Part shown: positions 49,505-58,235 of the stretch, one piece after another
Layout of the letters: each line of letters begins with the position of its first letter
Numbering within the stretch: the stretch's first letter is position 1
NCBI RefSeq assembly: GCF_030704685.1
Contig: NZ_JAUZDX010000023.1
Coordinates: forward strand, 25,021-89,020
Direction: 5' to 3'
From: Acidovorax sp. A1169
GTDB taxonomy: Bacteria > Pseudomonadota > Gammaproteobacteria > Burkholderiales > Burkholderiaceae_C
DNA: 64,000 nt
Position numbers and translations under genes: made by a program
Notes under the pieces: model-generated
What the model saw: the letters and a program-made list of their open reading frames with translations, nothing else
What the model was told of the DNA's origin: nothing
Databases searched by the model: none

Positions 49505-50509
49505 ATGAGTGATTCATTCCTATCGCAGGAAGAGGTTGATGCCCTTCTGGAAGGCGTTACTGGCGAGAGCCAGAAATCCGTCGAGGAAGTGGCCGAGTTG
49601 GGGTCCGTCCGCAATTACGACATCTCCAGCCAGGAGCGCATCGTTCGTGGCCGCATGCCGACGATGGAAATCGTCAACGAGCGGTTTGCGCGCAATTTCC
49701 GCATCGGCCTGTTCAACTTCATCCGCCGCAGCCCCGAGATTTCGGTCGGTACCGTATCGGTGCAGCGCTACAGCGCCTTCCTGCGCGAACTCGCAGTCCC
49801 TACCAACTTCAACATCGTGGCCATCCGTCCGCTGCGTGGCAGTGGCCTGATCGTGTGCGAGCCGTCGCTGGTGTTCGGCATCATCGACACGCTGTACGGC
49901 GGGGTGGGCAAGTTCCAGACCCGCATCGAGGGGCGTGACTTTTCGCCCACCGAGCAGCGCGTGATCAACCGGTTGGTCGACGTGATCTGCGCCGAATACA
50001 AGAAGGCCTGGCAGGGCATCTACCCGCTGGAGCTCGACTACCAGCGCTCGGAAATGCAGCCGCAGTTCGCCAACATCGCCACGCCCAGCGAGATTGTGGT
50101 GTCCACTGCGTTCCAGCTGGAAATCGGCGACCTGTCGGGCGCCATCCACATCTGCATGCCCTATGCCACGCTGGAGCCCATCCGCGACGTGCTGTACTCC
50201 TCGACGCAGGGCGACTCCATCGAGGTGGACCGGCGCTGGGTGCGGGTGCTCACGCGCGAGATCCAGGCGGCCGAGGTGGTTTTGGTGGCCGAGCTGGCCA
50301 AGGCCGATGCCACGGTGGAGCAACTGCTGGCCATGAAGCCCGGCGATTTCATCGAGCTCGACCGGGAGCCGCGCATCCGCGCGTCGATCGGGGGTGTTCC
50401 CATCTTCGAGTGCCAGTATGGGACCCACAATTCGAAATATGCCATCCGCATCGAAGAGTGCCTGCGCAACTCGGACATGAGCTGGCTGGGAGAAAAAGAT
50501 GTCAACTGA
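49505..50509 (+). CDS. fliM: Flagellar motor switch protein FliM
   Basis: FliM binds CheY-P and forms the C-ring. The 334-residue protein starts MSDSFLSQEEVDALLEGVTG, in which LSQEEVDALL is the CheY-binding peptide. The middle CheC-like domain includes GTVSVQRYSAFLRELAVPTN and FDIS-type acidic surface segments, and the C-terminus is a FliN-like domain ending ECLRNSDMSWLGEKDVN. It overlaps fliN by 11 bases. Confidence 0.97.
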   Translation: MSDSFLSQEEVDALLEGVTGESQKSVEEVAELGSVRNYDISSQERIVRGRMPTMEIVNERFARNFRIGLFNFIRRSPEISVGTVSVQRYSAFLRELAVPTNFNIVAIRPLRGSGLIVCEPSLVFGIIDTLYGGVGKFQTRIEGRDFSPTEQRVINRLVDVICAEYKKAWQGIYPLELDYQRSEMQPQFANIATPSEIVVSTAFQLEIGDLSGAIHICMPYATLEPIRDVLYSSTQGDSIEVDRRWVRVLTREIQAAEVVLVAELAKADATVEQLLAMKPGDFIELDREPRIRASIGGVPIFECQYGTHNSKYAIRIEECLRNSDMSWLGEKDVN

Positions 50510-50936
50510 AGACAACAAGGACGGTGCAGCCGAGGATCCGTTTGCGGGCTGGGCCGAAGCACTCGAAGAGCAAAAAAGCTCGGACGACAAGCCCGGTGAC
50601 GCCGAGCAGGGCGGTCCTCTGTCCGGTGATGCGGTGCGCCCTTCCGCGACGGTCAACGGCGACGGCACCGTCAACGACATCAACATGGTGCTGGACATCC
50701 CCGTCCAGCTGTCCGTGGAGCTGGGCCGCACCAGGGTGCCGATCAAGTACATCCTGCAACTGGCGCAGGGCTCGGTCGTCGAACTCGATGCGTTGGCCGG
50801 GGAACCCATGGACGTGCTCGTCAACGGCTACCTGATCGCACAGGGCGAAGTGGTGGTGGTGAACGACAAGTTCGGTATCCGCCTGACCGACGTGGTGACG
50901 CCTTCGGAGCGGTTGCGGCGCGTGAGCCGTGGGTGA
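50499..50936 (+). CDS. fliN: Flagellar motor switch protein FliN
   Basis: FliN forms the base of the C-ring and docks FliH. The 145-residue protein has an acidic N-terminal region (about 55 residues) and the conserved SpoA domain: INMVLDIPVQLSVELGRTRV, PIKYILQLAQGSVVELDALA and GEPMDVLVNGYLIAQGEVVV. ATG 50499 lies within the end of fliM. Confidence 0.97.
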   Translation: MSTEDNKDGAAEDPFAGWAEALEEQKSSDDKPGDAEQGGPLSGDAVRPSATVNGDGTVNDINMVLDIPVQLSVELGRTRVPIKYILQLAQGSVVELDALAGEPMDVLVNGYLIAQGEVVVVNDKFGIRLTDVVTPSERLRRVSRG

Positions 50937-50949
50937 TGGGGGCACAGCC

Positions 50950-51321
50950 ATGGGGATGACCCAGACGCTGGTCGTCGTCGTCCTGTTCGTGGGCGCCATG
51001 GCCTGCCTGCCCTGGCTTATCAAGCGCCTGCAGCAACGCCATGCCGCAGGGGGCCTGCCGGCCGGGGCCGCGTCGCGCGTGCTGTCGGCAGTGGCCGTGG
51101 GCCCGCAGCAGCGGGTGGTCACCGTGGAGGTGGGACCCGAGGGGGCTCGCACCTGGCTGGTGCTCGGTGTCACGGCGCAGCAGGTCAGTTGCCTGCACGT
51201 GCTGGCGGCTCCATCCGCGATCCCAGCGGCACCGGCTGCATTGCCGGTGGTGGTGGCGGATAACTCCGCCTTTGCTCGCGAAATGGCGGCGGCCGAGGCG
51301 CGCAAGGAACCGCATGCCTGA
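50950..51321 (+). CDS. fliO: Flagellar export-gate assembly protein FliO
   Basis: FliO helps assemble the FliP ring. From ATG 50950 (GGGGG seven bases upstream) it is 123 residues: one membrane helix, QTLVVVVLFVGAMACLPWLI, then a conserved core RVLSAVAVGPQQRVVTVEVG and an Ala-rich tail. An in-frame GTG at 50929 overlapping fliN is possible. Low family identity; the position between fliN and fliP decides the call. It overlaps fliP by eight bases. Confidence 0.88.
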   Translation: MGMTQTLVVVVLFVGAMACLPWLIKRLQQRHAAGGLPAGAASRVLSAVAVGPQQRVVTVEVGPEGARTWLVLGVTAQQVSCLHVLAAPSAIPAAPAALPVVVADNSAFAREMAAAEARKEPHA

Positions 51322-52114
51322 TTCGGCACGCCCTGCATCATCACTGCCCCGCGCCGCGTGGGTGGTGGCCCTGGCCGCGCTGGGCCTCCTGCTCTGGCAG
51401 GTGCCTGCATTGGCGCAGACGGCGGCCACTCCTGCAGCCCCTGGAACGCTGCCTGTGCTGGTGGGCGCGGGCAGTGGCGGCACGAGCTATTCCGTGCCGA
51501 TCCAGACGCTGTTGTTCTTCACGGCGCTGTCCTTTTTGCCCGCCATCCTGCTGCTGATGACGGGGTTCACGCGCATCGTCATCGTGCTGTCGCTGTTGCG
51601 CCAGGCCATCGGTACGCAGTCGGCACCACCCAACCAGGTGATCATCGGCCTGTCGCTGTTCCTGACCTTCTTCGTCATGGGGCCCACGTTCGACCGGGTG
51701 CACAAGGATGCCTATGTGCCCTACACCACCAACGCCATCACCTTCGAGCAGGCGGTGGAGCGGGCCGAGGTGCCGATGCGCGAGTTCATGCTCAAGCAAA
51801 CCCGGCAGTCGGACTTTGCGCTGTTCTCTCGCCTGGCACGGTTAGCGCCCGAGGTGACCGCCGAGACCGCACCGTTTCGCGTGCTGGTGCCGGCATTCGT
51901 GACCAGCGAGCTGAAGTCGGCGTTCCAGATCGGCTTCATGATCTTCATCCCCTTCCTGGTGATCGACATGGTGGTCTCCAGCATCCTGATGTCCCTGGGC
52001 ATGATGATGCTGTCACCGGTGCTGGTGGCGCTGCCGTTCAAGCTCATGCTGTTCGTGCTGGCCGATGGCTGGAACCTGCTGATCGGCTCCTTGGCCGCCA
52101 GCTTTGTTACCTAG
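51314..52114 (+). CDS. fliP: Flagellar type III export gate protein FliP
   Basis: FliP forms the core of the export gate. From ATG 51314 it is 266 residues, with a cleavable signal-like N-terminal helix (AAWVVALAALGLLLWQVPALAQ), as in other FliP proteins. Signature segments are LLLMTGFTRIVIVLSLLRQA, QVIIGLSLFLTFFVMGPTFD and FMIFIPFLVIDMVVSSILMS. It precedes fliQ by nine bases. Confidence 0.97.
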   Translation: MPDSARPASSLPRAAWVVALAALGLLLWQVPALAQTAATPAAPGTLPVLVGAGSGGTSYSVPIQTLLFFTALSFLPAILLLMTGFTRIVIVLSLLRQAIGTQSAPPNQVIIGLSLFLTFFVMGPTFDRVHKDAYVPYTTNAITFEQAVERAEVPMREFMLKQTRQSDFALFSRLARLAPEVTAETAPFRVLVPAFVTSELKSAFQIGFMIFIPFLVIDMVVSSILMSLGMMMLSPVLVALPFKLMLFVLADGWNLLIGSLAASFVT

Positions 52115-52123
52115 AGAGGCCCC

Positions 52124-52393
52124 ATGACTTCACAGATGGTACTGACCATGGGGCGCGACGCCCTCACATTGCTGCTCATGATCGCCATGCCCGTGCTGGG
52201 GGTGGTGATGGCGGTGGGCCTGGTGGTGAGCATCTTCCAGGCGGTCACGCAGATCCACGAAGCCACCCTGGCCTTCGTGCCCAAGCTGATTGCCGCGATG
52301 GTGGTGTTCGCGATCGCCGGGCCCTGGATGATCAGCACCCTGGTCGATTACATCCGCCGGACCATCGAGTCGATTCCCTCGGTCGTCGGGTAG
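52124..52393 (+). CDS. fliQ: Flagellar export gate protein FliQ
   Basis: The 89-residue protein has two membrane helices: LTLLLMIAMPVLGVVMAVGL and LIAAMVVFAIAGPWMISTLV. The signature between them is SIFQAVTQIHEATLAFVPK. Size and order (P-Q-R) are standard. Confidence 0.97.
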   Translation: MTSQMVLTMGRDALTLLLMIAMPVLGVVMAVGLVVSIFQAVTQIHEATLAFVPKLIAAMVVFAIAGPWMISTLVDYIRRTIESIPSVVG

Positions 52394-52408
52394 CACGGTC
52401 GCTTTGCC

Positions 52409-53179
52409 GTGATCACTTTCACCGAGGCCCAACTGGTGGCCTGGATCTCGCCCATCCTGTGGCCGTTCATCCGTGTGCTGGCGATGTTCTCCGTGGCGCC
52501 GGTGTTTTCCATGCGCACCATTCCCATGCGGGTGAAGATCGGCCTGGCCTTCTTCGTGGCCCTGTGCGCGCAGGGCGTGCTGGTGAACCAACCGGTGATC
52601 GACATCAATGGCCGCGAGGCGCTGGGCGCCGTGGTCCAGCAGGTGGCCGTGGGCCTGGCCATCGGCTTTTCGGTGCGGCTGGTGTTTGCCTCGGTGGAGC
52701 TGGCCGGTGAAATGATCGGCTTGCAGATGGGCCTGAACTTCGCCTCCTTCTTCGACCCCGCCAGCAATGGCCAGGTGAGCGCCGTGGCGCGCTTCTTCGG
52801 GCACATGGCCACGCTGCTGTTCATTGTCATCAACGGCCACCTGATGGTCATCATGGCCGTGGTCAAGAGCTTCGACCGCTTTCCAGTGGACGGCAACTTC
52901 CTGCAGGCCATCGGGCAGATGCGGCTTTACGAGCTGGGCTCCTCCCTGTTTTCCAGCGCGTTGTGGATCGCCCTGCCCATGATCGCGCTGCTGCTGTTCG
53001 TCAACCTGGCCATGGGCATCATCTCGCGCGTGGCGCCGCAGATGAACATCTACGCGGTCGGCTTTCCGGTCACTCTCACCGTGGGCTTGCTGGGCATCAC
53101 GGCCACCTTGCCCATGCTGGAGCAGCCCATCCTCACGCTGATGCAGCAATCCATCGACCTGTTTTCAAGCCAGCGGTAA
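52409..53179 (+). CDS. fliR: Flagellar export gate protein FliR
   Basis: FliR completes the FliPQR gate. It starts at a GTG (52409), 15 bases after fliQ; 256 residues with five to six membrane helices, among them FIRVLAMFSVAPVFSMRTIP, VAVGLAIGFSVRLVFASVEL and MIALLLFVNLAMGIISRVAP. The motif GEMIGLQMGLNFASFFDP is diagnostic. It is the last gene of the operon; the two-component genes converge on it 46 bases downstream. Confidence 0.97.
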   Translation: MITFTEAQLVAWISPILWPFIRVLAMFSVAPVFSMRTIPMRVKIGLAFFVALCAQGVLVNQPVIDINGREALGAVVQQVAVGLAIGFSVRLVFASVELAGEMIGLQMGLNFASFFDPASNGQVSAVARFFGHMATLLFIVINGHLMVIMAVVKSFDRFPVDGNFLQAIGQMRLYELGSSLFSSALWIALPMIALLLFVNLAMGIISRVAPQMNIYAVGFPVTLTVGLLGITATLPMLEQPILTLMQQSIDLFSSQR

Positions 53180-53225
53180 ATCGGTCGGCTGCAGGTGTTG
53201 CGCCCACCCGTGGCCACTCAAGGGG

Positions 53226-53855
53226 CTACACGAGTTCGTTGCGGATGGCGTAGACGGTGAGCTCGGCGTTGTTGGAGAGCTTGAGCTTCTCGAGGACCCG
53301 TGAGCGGTACACGCTCACCGTCTTGGGGCTGAGCATCAGCTCTTCGGCAATGTCGGCCAGCCGGCGGCCCGAGGCGATCTTGATCAAGGTCTGCAGCTCG
53401 CGCTCGGACAGCGTGGCGTGCGGGCTCTCCAGCACTGGCTGGGCCAGGCTCTCGGCCAGCATCTGGGCCACCTCGGCCGTCAGGTACTTGCGGCCCTGCA
53501 TCACCACCCGCACCGCGTTGATCAATTCCACCGGATCGGAGGCCTTGTTGGCATAGCCCTGGGCGCCGGCCTTGAGGCAGCGCAGCGCGTACTGGTCCTC
53601 GGGGTACATCGATACCACCAGCACCTTGATGGTGGAATGGGTTTCGCGCAGGGTGGCCAGCACCTCCAGGCCGCCGCGGCCGGGCATGTTCAGGTCGAGC
53701 AGCAGCACGTCGCAGGGGGCGCTGCGCAGCACCTCGCGCAGTTCGGCGTAGCCGCCGGCCTCCCCGGTCACCTTGATGTCAGTGGCCTCGGTGAGGGTAT
53801 CGCGGATGCCGCGCCTGAGCACGGCATGGTCATCGCACAAAACGACGTTGATCAC
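53226..53855 (-). CDS. LuxR/NarL-family response regulator
   Basis: Start at GTG 53855, with AGGAG seven bases upstream and a GTGA overlap with the kinase stop; 209 residues. The REC domain has the acidic pair in VVLCDDHAVLRRGI, the phosphoacceptor Asp in DVLLLDLNMPGRGGLEVL and Lys in YANKASDP. The C-terminal helix-turn-helix has LSERELQTLIKIASGRRLAD and LMLSPKTVSVYRSRVLEKLK. It is the probable partner of the adjacent kinase. Targets are unknown; the divergent chemotaxis operon is the first place to look. Confidence 0.92.
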   Translation of the reverse strand: MINVVLCDDHAVLRRGIRDTLTEATDIKVTGEAGGYAELREVLRSAPCDVLLLDLNMPGRGGLEVLATLRETHSTIKVLVVSMYPEDQYALRCLKAGAQGYANKASDPVELINAVRVVMQGRKYLTAEVAQMLAESLAQPVLESPHATLSERELQTLIKIASGRRLADIAEELMLSPKTVSVYRSRVLEKLKLSNNAELTVYAIRNELV

Positions 53856-54967
53856 CAGACATCTCCTGTGATGGGGGGCAGGCCCGAGGTGGCCAGCGGT
53901 ATCGACAGTGTGAGGCAAGTCCCTTTGCCCGGCTGCGTGCTGACATCGAGCCAGCCGCCCACGGTGCGCGCCCGCTCGTGCAGGCCCTTGATCCCGAAGG
54001 CCTTGGGCTTGTCGGCCAGCCGGGCCACGTCAAAGCCGCAGCCGTCGTCGGCGATCTCCACGGTCAGCACCCCTTCATGGTCGGACAGGTCGATATGCAC
54101 CTTGCTGGCCTGGGCGTATTTGGCGATGTTGGTCAGCGCCTCCTGCGCTGTGCGATAAGCCACCAGCCGAATATCGCTGGGCACATCGATCGCCTCGCCA
54201 CTGGCCACCACCTGCGTGCGTACCGCGCTGCGGCGCTCGAAGCCCGCCGCCAGCCACTGGATGGCTGCCACCAGCCCCTGCTCCAGGATCGGCGGCCTCA
54301 GGTTCATCATGATGCGCTGGCTGGCGCCGATGGCGTGTTGCAACATGTCCGACGCACTGGCAAGGTGGTCCTGTGTCCCCGGGTCCTGCGCATGCCGTCC
54401 GATCCAGGCGAGATCTACCCTTACGGCGGTCAGCGAGCCGCCAATGTCGTCGTGGATCTCCCGGGCGATGGAGGCGCGCTCCTGTTCGATGGAGGTCTGC
54501 AGGTGCTCGGTGAGCTCCGCCAGGCGCTGCTGGGAGGCCGCCAGCTCAGCCACGGCGCGTTCGCGGTCCTGGCGGGCCTGGTGCACCTCGATGGCCCGCG
54601 TGACCACGTGCGGCAGGCGCGAAATATCGTCCTTGAGCAGGTAATCGGAGAAGCCCAGGCGCATCGCGTCCACGGCCGCCGCCTCGCCAATGGCCCCCGA
54701 CAGCAACACAAATGGCACAGGTGTTGCTAATTTAGCCACATGCTCCCATGCATCCAGCGCAGTGAATCCTTGCAGTCTGTAGTCCGCAAGGATCAAATCA
54801 AAGGGTTGGTTGCTGGTGCAATCGCAGAAATCCTGCAGAGTGTCTACCTGCTGGACGGTGCAATGCAGCTTGGCACGCTGCAAAGTGAGCTTGGCCAGAA
54901 CATGGTCTGCCAGCGAATCCTCCAGGTGCAGGAGGCGTAAGGGCTGGCCTGCTACTGTCATGACCAT
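53852..54967 (-). CDS. Hybrid sensor: N-terminal REC domain plus NarX-type histidine kinase
   Basis: From the ATG at 54967 it is 371 residues; an upstream TTG is possible and ATG 54961 also fits. It has no sensor or membrane domain. The chain begins with a REC domain (LRLLHLEDSLADHVLAK; Asp about residue 62 in LILADYRLQG; Lys in YLLKDD), followed by a coiled coil and a HisKA_3 box with His about residue 172 in RASIAREIHDDIGGSLTAV. The ATPase domain has AYRTAQEALTNIAKYAQA, EIADDGCGF and GLHERARTVGGWLDV. It therefore probably takes phosphate from another kinase, or is gated by phosphorylation, before passing it to the LuxR regulator. Confidence 0.9.
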   Translation of the reverse strand: MVMTVAGQPLRLLHLEDSLADHVLAKLTLQRAKLHCTVQQVDTLQDFCDCTSNQPFDLILADYRLQGFTALDAWEHVAKLATPVPFVLLSGAIGEAAAVDAMRLGFSDYLLKDDISRLPHVVTRAIEVHQARQDRERAVAELAASQQRLAELTEHLQTSIEQERASIAREIHDDIGGSLTAVRVDLAWIGRHAQDPGTQDHLASASDMLQHAIGASQRIMMNLRPPILEQGLVAAIQWLAAGFERRSAVRTQVVASGEAIDVPSDIRLVAYRTAQEALTNIAKYAQASKVHIDLSDHEGVLTVEIADDGCGFDVARLADKPKAFGIKGLHERARTVGGWLDVSTQPGKGTCLTLSIPLATSGLPPITGDVW

Positions 54968-55085
54968 ATGAGCGCTATCATAGGATACAAATTGGAACAA
55001 ACAAGGGTGTTTGTCCCGGTGGAGTGGGTGAGAAGGCTATCGTCCAATAGAACGCAATGTCAGGGTTTTTGCAAGGGTTGGCGGG

Positions 55086-55098
55086 GCACTGCCAGTGC
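55086..55098. promoter_or_regulatory. Perfect palindrome in the kinase/chemotaxis divergent region
   Basis: GCACTG-C-CAGTGC is a 13-base perfect inverted repeat placed between the leftward kinase gene and the rightward chemotaxis genes, 56 bases before the first chemotaxis start. It could bind a dimeric regulator; nothing in the sequence identifies which. Confidence 0.35.
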
Positions 55099-55153
55099 GG
55101 ACCGCCAGTTGGGGGCTTTAGGACCCTGGTCTGCTTGTTGCTATGGAGAAACA

Positions 55154-55600
55154 ATGCAATCTACGCTATCAACGTCAACTGGGCCGGCAGTTCAGGTTCC
55201 GGTCATGGTGGCAGCAGAACTGCAGGATTCGCTGCTGGTCGTCATGCACGACCTGCACCGCCTGGAAGGCTTGTTGAACCATGCCACGGACAATCTGCTG
55301 GAGCGCTTTGGCGAGGCCAATGCCGTGCTGAACGATGCCTTCGTGGCGGACTCGCCCGAGCTGGCGGCCGCCCGTACGGCCTTGCGCAGTGCCGTCACCG
55401 AACTGCAGTTCCAGGACATGGCCTCGCAGCTCATCTGGCACACCACCAAGGTCCTGCAGGGCTGCGCGTTTCGGCTGGCGTCCGAGGCCATGGGGCACGA
55501 TGAAGGCGAGGAGGCGGCGCCATTTGCCGAAATGGCGCCGGATCGACCCAATCCCGTCACGCAAAGCGAGATGGATGCCGGGTCTATTGATCTATTCTGA
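55154..55600 (+). CDS. Small CheZ-like chemotaxis protein with GSIDLF tail
   Basis: Start at ATG 55154, with GGAG six bases upstream; 148 residues. The chain is helical (LQDSLLVVMHDLHRLEGLLN, then a helix with FGEANAVLNDAF). It contains LQFQDMASQLIWHTTKVLQG, in which F-x-D-x-x-x-Q-x-I lines up with the CheZ active site F-H-D-L-T-G-Q-V-I seen in this window's own CheZ. The long CheZ N-terminal hairpin and CheY-binding tail are absent; instead it ends MDAGSIDLF. CheD, in the same operon, ends GGSVDLF. It precedes a cheY by 49 bases. I infer a CheY-directed role, perhaps phosphatase; this is not established. Confidence 0.75.
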   Translation: MQSTLSTSTGPAVQVPVMVAAELQDSLLVVMHDLHRLEGLLNHATDNLLERFGEANAVLNDAFVADSPELAAARTALRSAVTELQFQDMASQLIWHTTKVLQGCAFRLASEAMGHDEGEEAAPFAEMAPDRPNPVTQSEMDAGSIDLF

Positions 55601-55649
55601 AGTTGGCATCGCTGGTTCACCTATATATTCAAGTCAGTTGGAGTCCTAA

Positions 55650-56012
55650 ATGCAATCGATACTTGCCGTAGATGATTCACCATCCATGCGAAAAATGGTG
55701 TCTTTCACCCTCACCGGTGCCGGATACCACGTGGTGGAGGCGGTGGATGGGCAAGATGCCCTGGAAAAGGCCGAGAGCCACGACATCCACCTGGTGCTGG
55801 CCGACCAGAACATGCCCCGGCTCGATGGCATAGGCCTCACGCGCAAGCTGCGCGAGCACCCCAAGTTCAAGACCATCCCCATCCTGATCCTGACCACTGA
55901 ATCGAGTGACCAGATGAAGCAGGCGGGGCGGTCGGCCGGTGCCACCGGTTGGCTGGTCAAGCCGTTCGATCCCAACCGCTTGATCGAAGTCATCCAGAAG
56001 GTGATCCGTTGA
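55650..56012 (+). CDS. Chemotaxis response regulator CheY (copy 2)
   Basis: A single 120-residue REC domain with the acidic pair D8/D9 in ILAVDDSPSMRKMV, phosphoacceptor D52 in VLADQNMPRLDG, Thr in ILTTESSDQ and Lys in GWLVKPFDPN. It resembles the short CheY proteins encoded beside cheA in large chemotaxis operons and differs clearly from the motor-type CheY at 22163. It may serve as a phosphate sink or act with the CheZ-like protein just upstream. Confidence 0.93.
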   Translation: MQSILAVDDSPSMRKMVSFTLTGAGYHVVEAVDGQDALEKAESHDIHLVLADQNMPRLDGIGLTRKLREHPKFKTIPILILTTESSDQMKQAGRSAGATGWLVKPFDPNRLIEVIQKVIR

Positions 56013-56052
56013 ACCGGATGCACGGGCGCCACCACGTATAAAGGAGCCGACT

Positions 56053-58179
56053 ATGGCTGAAAGCTATCAAGAGGGATCAGGGGCTGGCGGTGCTGACTTT
56101 GACCTGAGCCAGTTCTACCAGATCTTCTTTGAAGAGGCTGGCGAGAACCTGGACCAGATGGAGCAGATGCTGCTGGACCTGGACCTGAGCGCTGCCAACG
56201 ACGAAGAGCTCAATGGCATCTTCCGCTGCGCGCATTCGATCAAGGGCGGGGCCGCCACGTTCGGCTTCTCCGATGTGGCCGAGCTGACGCACCAGATGGA
56301 GTCCCTGCTCGACCGGCTGCGCCGCCACGAGCTGCAGCCCATTCCACCCATGGTCGATGTGCTGCTGGAATCCGCCGATGCCTCGCGCAGCCTGTTGGCA
56401 CGCCACCAGGCAGGCGGGCAGGGCGAGGCCGTGTCCACCACCTCCCTGGTCAAGCGCATCAGCGAACTGGCGGCAGGCGTGGTCCCGGACGGCGCACCCG
56501 CAGCGGCCCCAGCGCCCGCCCCGGCACCGGTTGCCGCCGCTCCTGCGCCGGCCACCAAGGCCCACGTGCCCGGGCAATTGCGCAAGCTGCAGATCCACAT
56601 CGGGCCGCTGGAAAAGACCGAGCAGGCCGACACCATCAAGGAACTGTTCCGCGACATTCCGGGCCTGGGCTCCATCAGCGATCTGCCCAGCGTGCAGGCT
56701 GGCGTGCGCGTGTTCGCGGTGGAAACCACCTCGTCCACCGACGACCTGCTGGACCTGTTCGCCTTCCATGTGTCCAAGGAGCAGGTGCGCTTCAGTGACG
56801 GGGACGAAGAACCCGCTGCAGTAGCCGAAGTCGATCCCGATCATGCGGTGCACGAGATCGAGCCCCCTTCGGGTGGCGCCGACGTGTCCTACGGCTTCTT
56901 CTCGGACGCGCCTGGCGCCCCGAGCGCGGTGCCTGCTGCCGGTGTGGCCGCCAAGCCTTCGGCGTCCAAGGCCGTGGCCGCTGCCGAGCCCAAGGCTGCA
57001 GCCCAGGCGCAGATGGAATCCACGACCATCCGCGTGGCAGTGAACAAGGTCGACCAGCTCATCAACCTGGTCGGCGAGCTGGTGATCACCCAGGCCATGC
57101 TGGCGCAGAACAGCCGCGGGCTGGACGCAGGCGCTTACCAGCAACTGCTGGCCGGCCTGGCCGACCTGGACCGCAACACACGGGACCTGCAGGAATCGGT
57201 GATGTCGATCCGCATGATCCCCATGTCCATCGTCTTCAGCCGCTTCCCGCGCATGTTGCGCGACCTGGCCAATAAGCTGGGCAAGAAGGTCGAGCTGGTC
57301 ACGCTGGGCGAAGCCACCGAACTGGACAAGGGCCTGGTCGAGAAGATCACCGACCCGCTCACCCACCTGGTGCGCAACAGCTGCGACCACGGTATCGAGA
57401 TGCCGGCAGAGCGCCTGGCCAAGGGCAAGCCCGAGCTGGGCACCATCACCCTGTCGGCATCGCACCAGGGGGGCTCCATCGTCATCGAGGTGCGCGACGA
57501 CGGCCGCGGCCTGTCGCGCGAGAAGATCCTGCGCAAGGCGCAGGAGCGGGGCCTGGATGTGTCCGACCAGATGAGCGATGCCGACGTGTGGCAACTGATC
57601 TTTGCCCCCGGCTTCTCCACCGCCGATGAGGTTACCGACGTGTCGGGCCGTGGCGTGGGCATGGACGTGGTCAAGCGCAACATTGCCGCCCTGAACGGCT
57701 CGGTCGAGGTGGACTCTGCCGAAGGCTATGGCATGAAGGTGTCGGTGCGCCTGCCGCTCACGCTGGCCATCATGGACGGCATGTCGGTGGGTGTGGGCGA
57801 AGAGGTCTACATCCTGCCGCTGTCCTCGGTGGTGGAGTCCTTCCAGGTCAACTCCGACGACGTCAGCACCGTGGCCCAGGGATCGCAGCTGGTCAAGGTG
57901 CGCGACGAGTACATGCCGGTGATCGCGCTGGAGAAGATCTTCCAGGTACCGCGCTTCGACCTGAACAAGTCGAGCAACATCATGGTGGTGGTGGAGGCCG
58001 ACGGCAGCCGTGTGGCGCTGCTGGTCGACGAGCTCCTGGGCCAGCACCAGGTGGTGGTGAAGAACCTGGAGACCAACTACCGCAAGGTACCCAATGTCTC
58101 GGGCGCCACCATCCTCGGCGACGGCACGGTGGCACTGATTCTGGACACGGGTGGCCTGGTGCGCCGGGCCCGCCACTGA
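56053..58179 (+). CDS. cheA: Chemotaxis histidine kinase CheA
   Basis: CheA phosphorylates CheY and CheB in response to receptors. The 708-residue protein has the Hpt domain with H61 in FRCAHSIKGGAATFGF, an Ala/Pro linker, a P2 region, and the dimerisation helices (VDQLINLVGELVITQAMLAQ). The ATPase boxes are HLVRNSCDHGIEMP, VRDDGRGLSREKI and DVSGRGVGMDVVKRNI. The C-terminal CheW-like domain has EEVYILPLSSVVESFQV. All catalytic boxes look intact. Confidence 0.97.
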   Translation: MAESYQEGSGAGGADFDLSQFYQIFFEEAGENLDQMEQMLLDLDLSAANDEELNGIFRCAHSIKGGAATFGFSDVAELTHQMESLLDRLRRHELQPIPPMVDVLLESADASRSLLARHQAGGQGEAVSTTSLVKRISELAAGVVPDGAPAAAPAPAPAPVAAAPAPATKAHVPGQLRKLQIHIGPLEKTEQADTIKELFRDIPGLGSISDLPSVQAGVRVFAVETTSSTDDLLDLFAFHVSKEQVRFSDGDEEPAAVAEVDPDHAVHEIEPPSGGADVSYGFFSDAPGAPSAVPAAGVAAKPSASKAVAAAEPKAAAQAQMESTTIRVAVNKVDQLINLVGELVITQAMLAQNSRGLDAGAYQQLLAGLADLDRNTRDLQESVMSIRMIPMSIVFSRFPRMLRDLANKLGKKVELVTLGEATELDKGLVEKITDPLTHLVRNSCDHGIEMPAERLAKGKPELGTITLSASHQGGSIVIEVRDDGRGLSREKILRKAQERGLDVSDQMSDADVWQLIFAPGFSTADEVTDVSGRGVGMDVVKRNIAALNGSVEVDSAEGYGMKVSVRLPLTLAIMDGMSVGVGEEVYILPLSSVVESFQVNSDDVSTVAQGSQLVKVRDEYMPVIALEKIFQVPRFDLNKSSNIMVVVEADGSRVALLVDELLGQHQVVVKNLETNYRKVPNVSGATILGDGTVALILDTGGLVRRARH

Positions 58180-58235
58180 TTCGGGTGCGATGTGTTCATG
58201 GAATGCACCAGCACTGCTAACAAGGAGAACGCACC

